From: Primulina eburnea
Taxonomy: Eukaryota > Streptophyta > Magnoliopsida > Lamiales > Gesneriaceae
Length of the DNA: 64,000 nucleotides
Direction of reading: 5' to 3'
Assembly (NCBI RefSeq): GCF_022965805.1
Contig: NC_133105.1
Span: forward strand, 27,441,208 to 27,505,207
Shown here: positions 61,427-64,000 of the stretch, in pieces
Position numbering within the stretch: position 1 is the first letter of the stretch
Layout: every line of letters begins with the position of its first letter
Made by a program: the position numbers and the translations under genes
The notes under the pieces: generated by a model
Told to the model about the DNA's origin: nothing
The model's input: the letters and a program-made list of their open reading frames with translations, nothing else
Database searches by the model: none

Positions 61427-61672
61427 AAATCTGATTATCAAACTGATTAATACATAATCAATATCATCTGTCTCAGCCCTCCTCTGATCATATACCTCTG
61501 ATCGAGAATCGGTTCTGATTCAGGCTTGACAAGTATATGCTGTAAATCAATTCAGATAATACAACACAACATATAATAGGGAAAGCAATAATCATGCTAG
61601 CATCTCAAAAGCAAGGAAGATGACTCGATCTACCCCGCTCATTCTATTCTATCTCAGTCTACAGAACCTACT
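61427..61672 (-). other. Leader between 5' LTR and gag
   Basis: Untranslated leader of the Tekay-type element; nothing recognised besides the primer site at its right end. Confidence 0.7.
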
Positions 61673-61684
61673 GCTCTGATACCA
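61673..61684 (-). promoter_or_regulatory. Primer-binding site, Met tRNA
   Basis: Minus strand TGGTATCAGAGC, five bases from the LTR. Confidence 0.93.
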
Positions 61685-61689
61685 CCTGT

Positions 61690-63490
61690 TGTGGGGACCC
61701 GGGCTCTAACTCTATTCTTTTGGGATTTAATTGGATCTTTGTTCGAAAATGTGGGTCAAAATTTTGCTTTTAACATTAATTTAAATGTATTAACGAAATC
61801 ATCACATGTCTCAATAGAAATTAAACAACGTAATGTACATACAAGTCTGTGCGTACAAACATACACTAGTGTTCAATAACAACTACAAACATAAGTGCTA
61901 CAAGTCCAGTAGGAAACACTAGGAATCCTCCACGCCCGAGATCTCCACGCTATCAACTCTCTCTTCCTCGTCGTGACCCTGATCCTGCCCCACCTGTTGC
62001 CATGCACACATACAGACACGACAACAGCCGGATAACTCCGGTGAGAACATATCCCAGTATAAAACATGGATGCATGCAATGTCATAATCATGTACAAAAG
62101 CATAGAATATATCAAGTAACATGAATAAAATCTAAACATGTAGAAGAATACAAATCTGTATTCAACATTTAAATCTTGACTCGACTCATTTCTAATCTAG
62201 GGATCCCGGTGTGAATAAGACGGTCTGTCACCTACCCAACCACTCGGGGCAACGGTACGTCTTATTCCTAGACTTCGGTCAACTCTGTATCGAGGGTCTA
62301 CACATATAACAAATCTGCTCCTATGCGTCGATACACCGAAACGTCTAGTTTTGGCAAGTCTGCCAATATCTCCTATCTCAGGACTCGAATCTAAATCAAT
62401 AAACAAAACATTACATAATCAAATGTAATAACAATCTAGTATGTGATTTAGGGAAACTCGTATCAAATCTGAATCGAGTTGTGCAATCCCGTGACCACAT
62501 GAATTATACCTTTCTTGTCGCACTGTCTGTCAAGATCTCGAATCAAATGTCAAACCTGTCACTTCAAATCTGAAATGGCAATATACAAATGTTCTATATC
62601 AAAACACCACTCAAGCAAGTCTTGGAATAATCAATAACCAGTCTCGGTACAAATTGACGGCATAACGGCGTAATCTCGCAATACCGATCAACTCCAACAA
62701 TAATACACAATCATAATTCATTCCTAATCTCATCAACACATCCATATATATTCTGAAATCTGCATATACTCGATCCATGTATGCTGGAAAATCGAACCCA
62801 TAGCATATGACATCCATAATTCGATTCGGTAGTGAATATATCAAGCTCATACTATCAAGAACACATATCTTCAACAAAATCATAAATTCTCCAACACATA
62901 TGTTTCGAACCATGCTGAAAATGTATAATACTTACATCCTTAGCTAGTTTTTGTTGCAAGGATCACGAATCCGGCCTCGGAATTAAAATCGGATGAACAA
63001 ATCTTGCACAAGCTCAATTTAAAGCCATGAAGAACTTGAGGAATTTAGAGGGGAGTTCTCGGTTCTTGCCTTCTGAAGATGATGAAATGAAGTGTCAATG
63101 CAAGGTATTTATATAGCATGCCATGTGTCAACACGAAATTCAAAAGTGGCAATCTCGCATGCAGACCGCGGGTGCGGTAACTCAGGAGCGCGGGTGCGCT
63201 GTGTTCACGGCGACATTTTATTTCCTGAAATTCAATGACCGCGGGTGCGGTCCTTACATGACCGCGGGTGCGGTCTCACACCGCTGGTGCGGTCTTGCTA
63301 ACACCGCAGGTGCGGTGTCTGTTCGCACAAATTCACCAATTTCTGTCCTCTACACCGCGGGTGCGGTAGTCTTAGCACCGCGGGGGCGGTGTGGCTTCGG
63401 CCATGCTTCAAAAATTCCACTCTAAATATCATGCATTCTCATGGTTTCAAGTCTCACATCGATGACAACGGATAATTCTCGAGCCTTACA
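61690..63490 (-). repeat. 5' LTR of the Tekay-type element
   Basis: 1801 bp, same ends as 43426-45207, with a 19-bp extra hairpin unit near 63275-63293. Target duplication CTTAG at 63491-63495. Confidence 0.95.
63164..63392. repeat. ACCGCGGGTGCGGT hairpin array, right LTR
   Basis: As in the left LTR but with one more unit, ACCGCTGGTGCGGT, which interrupts the run GCGGTCTTGCTAAC seen on the left. Confidence 0.92.
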
Positions 63491-63495
63491 CTTAG

Positions 63496-64000
63496 CTTGT
63501 CTACAAGTTATACACTTCTCACAAACACGCTCAACGTCACGTTTCATGTGTGGCCAGTAGAAATGTTCATGCAATGCACTCAAAGTTTTAGCCACACCAA
63601 AATGTCCCATCAAGCCACCCCCATGTGCCTCCCTAACAAGTAACTCACGAAGAGATGATCTAGGGATGCACAATCTGTCCTCTCTAAACAAGAAACCCTT
63701 ATGCAAGTAGAATTTACCATGTGGACCATGCATACAAGTTTCAAACACTTCTTTAAAATCATCATCTAGCACATACAATTCTTTAACAAGCTCAAACCCC
63801 AAGATTTTAGATTCCAAAGTAGAGAAAAGCACATACCTCCGTGATAGTGCGTCGGCCACTATGTTTTCCTTACCTTGCTTATACTTGATCATGTAGGGGA
63901 ATGTCTCTATGAACGCCACCCACTTAGCATGCCGCTTGTTCAGCTTTTGTTGCCCCTTGAGGTGCTTTAGAGACTCATGGTCCGTATGAATCACAAACTC
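63496..64000 (-). pseudogene. CRM-like Ty3 RNase H end and integrase zinc region (runs off window)
   Basis: Minus strand from 63994: [20 protein letters not shown] is the end of RNase [12 protein letters not shown] the linker, and [19 protein letters not shown] with [11 protein letters not shown] the HHCC zinc region of integrase. No stop within. It is interrupted by the Tekay-type insertion and continues in frame at 43420. The rest lies beyond the window end. Confidence 0.92.

Larger units (their letters stand above)
43426..63490 (-). mobile_element. Tekay-type Ty3 retrotransposon, split by Athila
   Basis: Complete ends: LTRs of 1782 (left) and 1801 bp (right), the 5-bp duplication CTTAG, a primer site beside the right LTR and a purine tract beside the left one, so it runs on the minus strand. 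Gag to reverse transcriptase lie at 58943-61426; RNase H, integrase and chromodomain at 45310-47341. The Athila at 47347-58937 separates them. It entered the integrase frame of the CRM-like element. The two LTRs differ by about eight single bases and one 19-bp hairpin unit by eye, so it is young. Confidence 0.95.

Overview
This is a window of a eudicot plant nuclear genome. The evidence is AT-rich intergenic DNA, dense nested LTR retrotransposons (Copia, Ty3 chromovirus-type and Athila), CACTA and hAT DNA transposons, and two land-plant-type genes: a CC-type glutaredoxin (15035-15343, minus) and an NF-YC transcription-factor subunit (CDS 36757-37521, plus). The species cannot be named from the sequence.

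Left part (1-14.5 kb). An old Ty3-type retrotransposon derivative with a non-coding interior (3' LTR 10006-12515) is interrupted by a nearly intact-ended but internally deleted SIRE/Maximus-like Copia element (1543-8206, target duplication ATAGC). A decayed CACTA transposase-associated gene (about 12.57-14.2 kb) with its subterminal repeats follows.

14.5-29.3 kb. The glutaredoxin gene lies in a short gene-like stretch. Next come a minus-strand Tekay-type Ty3 element (3' LTR 17619-20974, pol and gag up to 25636), an Athila ORF2 fragment (25718-26857), a Copia gag plus 5' LTR (27340-29169) and a Ty3 LTR tail (to 29308), joined end to end as a mosaic.

29.3-40.6 kb. This gene island holds NF-YC. 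Upstream is a fourfold tandem repeat of about 484 bp that resembles a promoter/5'UTR. A CACTA derivative (32870-34226) lies in the probable 5'UTR intron, and a hAT-type element with a perfect 8-bp target duplication (39041-39951) lies downstream. Inverted Ty3 LTR termini bound the island.

40.6-64 kb. This is a clean three-level nest. A minus-strand CRM-like Ty3 element (about 41.3-43.4 kb and from 63496 to the window end) was hit by a minus-strand Tekay-type element (43426-63490, target duplication CTTAG). That element was hit by a plus-strand Athila (47347-58937, target duplication GCTAT). The Athila carries a second 269-bp copy of its host flank in front of its right LTR, so it was rearranged after insertion.

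Most unusual signal. At least four retrotransposon families here carry their own short palindromic word in many copies: GTGTTG/CAACAC in the Copia, CTCGCTAGGGCGGTC/GACCGCCCCAGCGAG in Athila, ACCGC-GGGT-GCGGT in the Tekay-type element, and CACGGACCC/GGGTCCGTG in the CRM-like element. The words sit in LTRs, in untranslated spacers and, in the Copia and CRM-like elements, inside reading frames. Their number differs between the two LTRs of one element. I know of no described function. Two further points stand out: a 206-bp GT-AG intron-like insertion exactly at the gag/protease junction of the Tekay element at 24391-24596, and a compensating stem-loop just before the polypurine tract in the Tekay-type elements.
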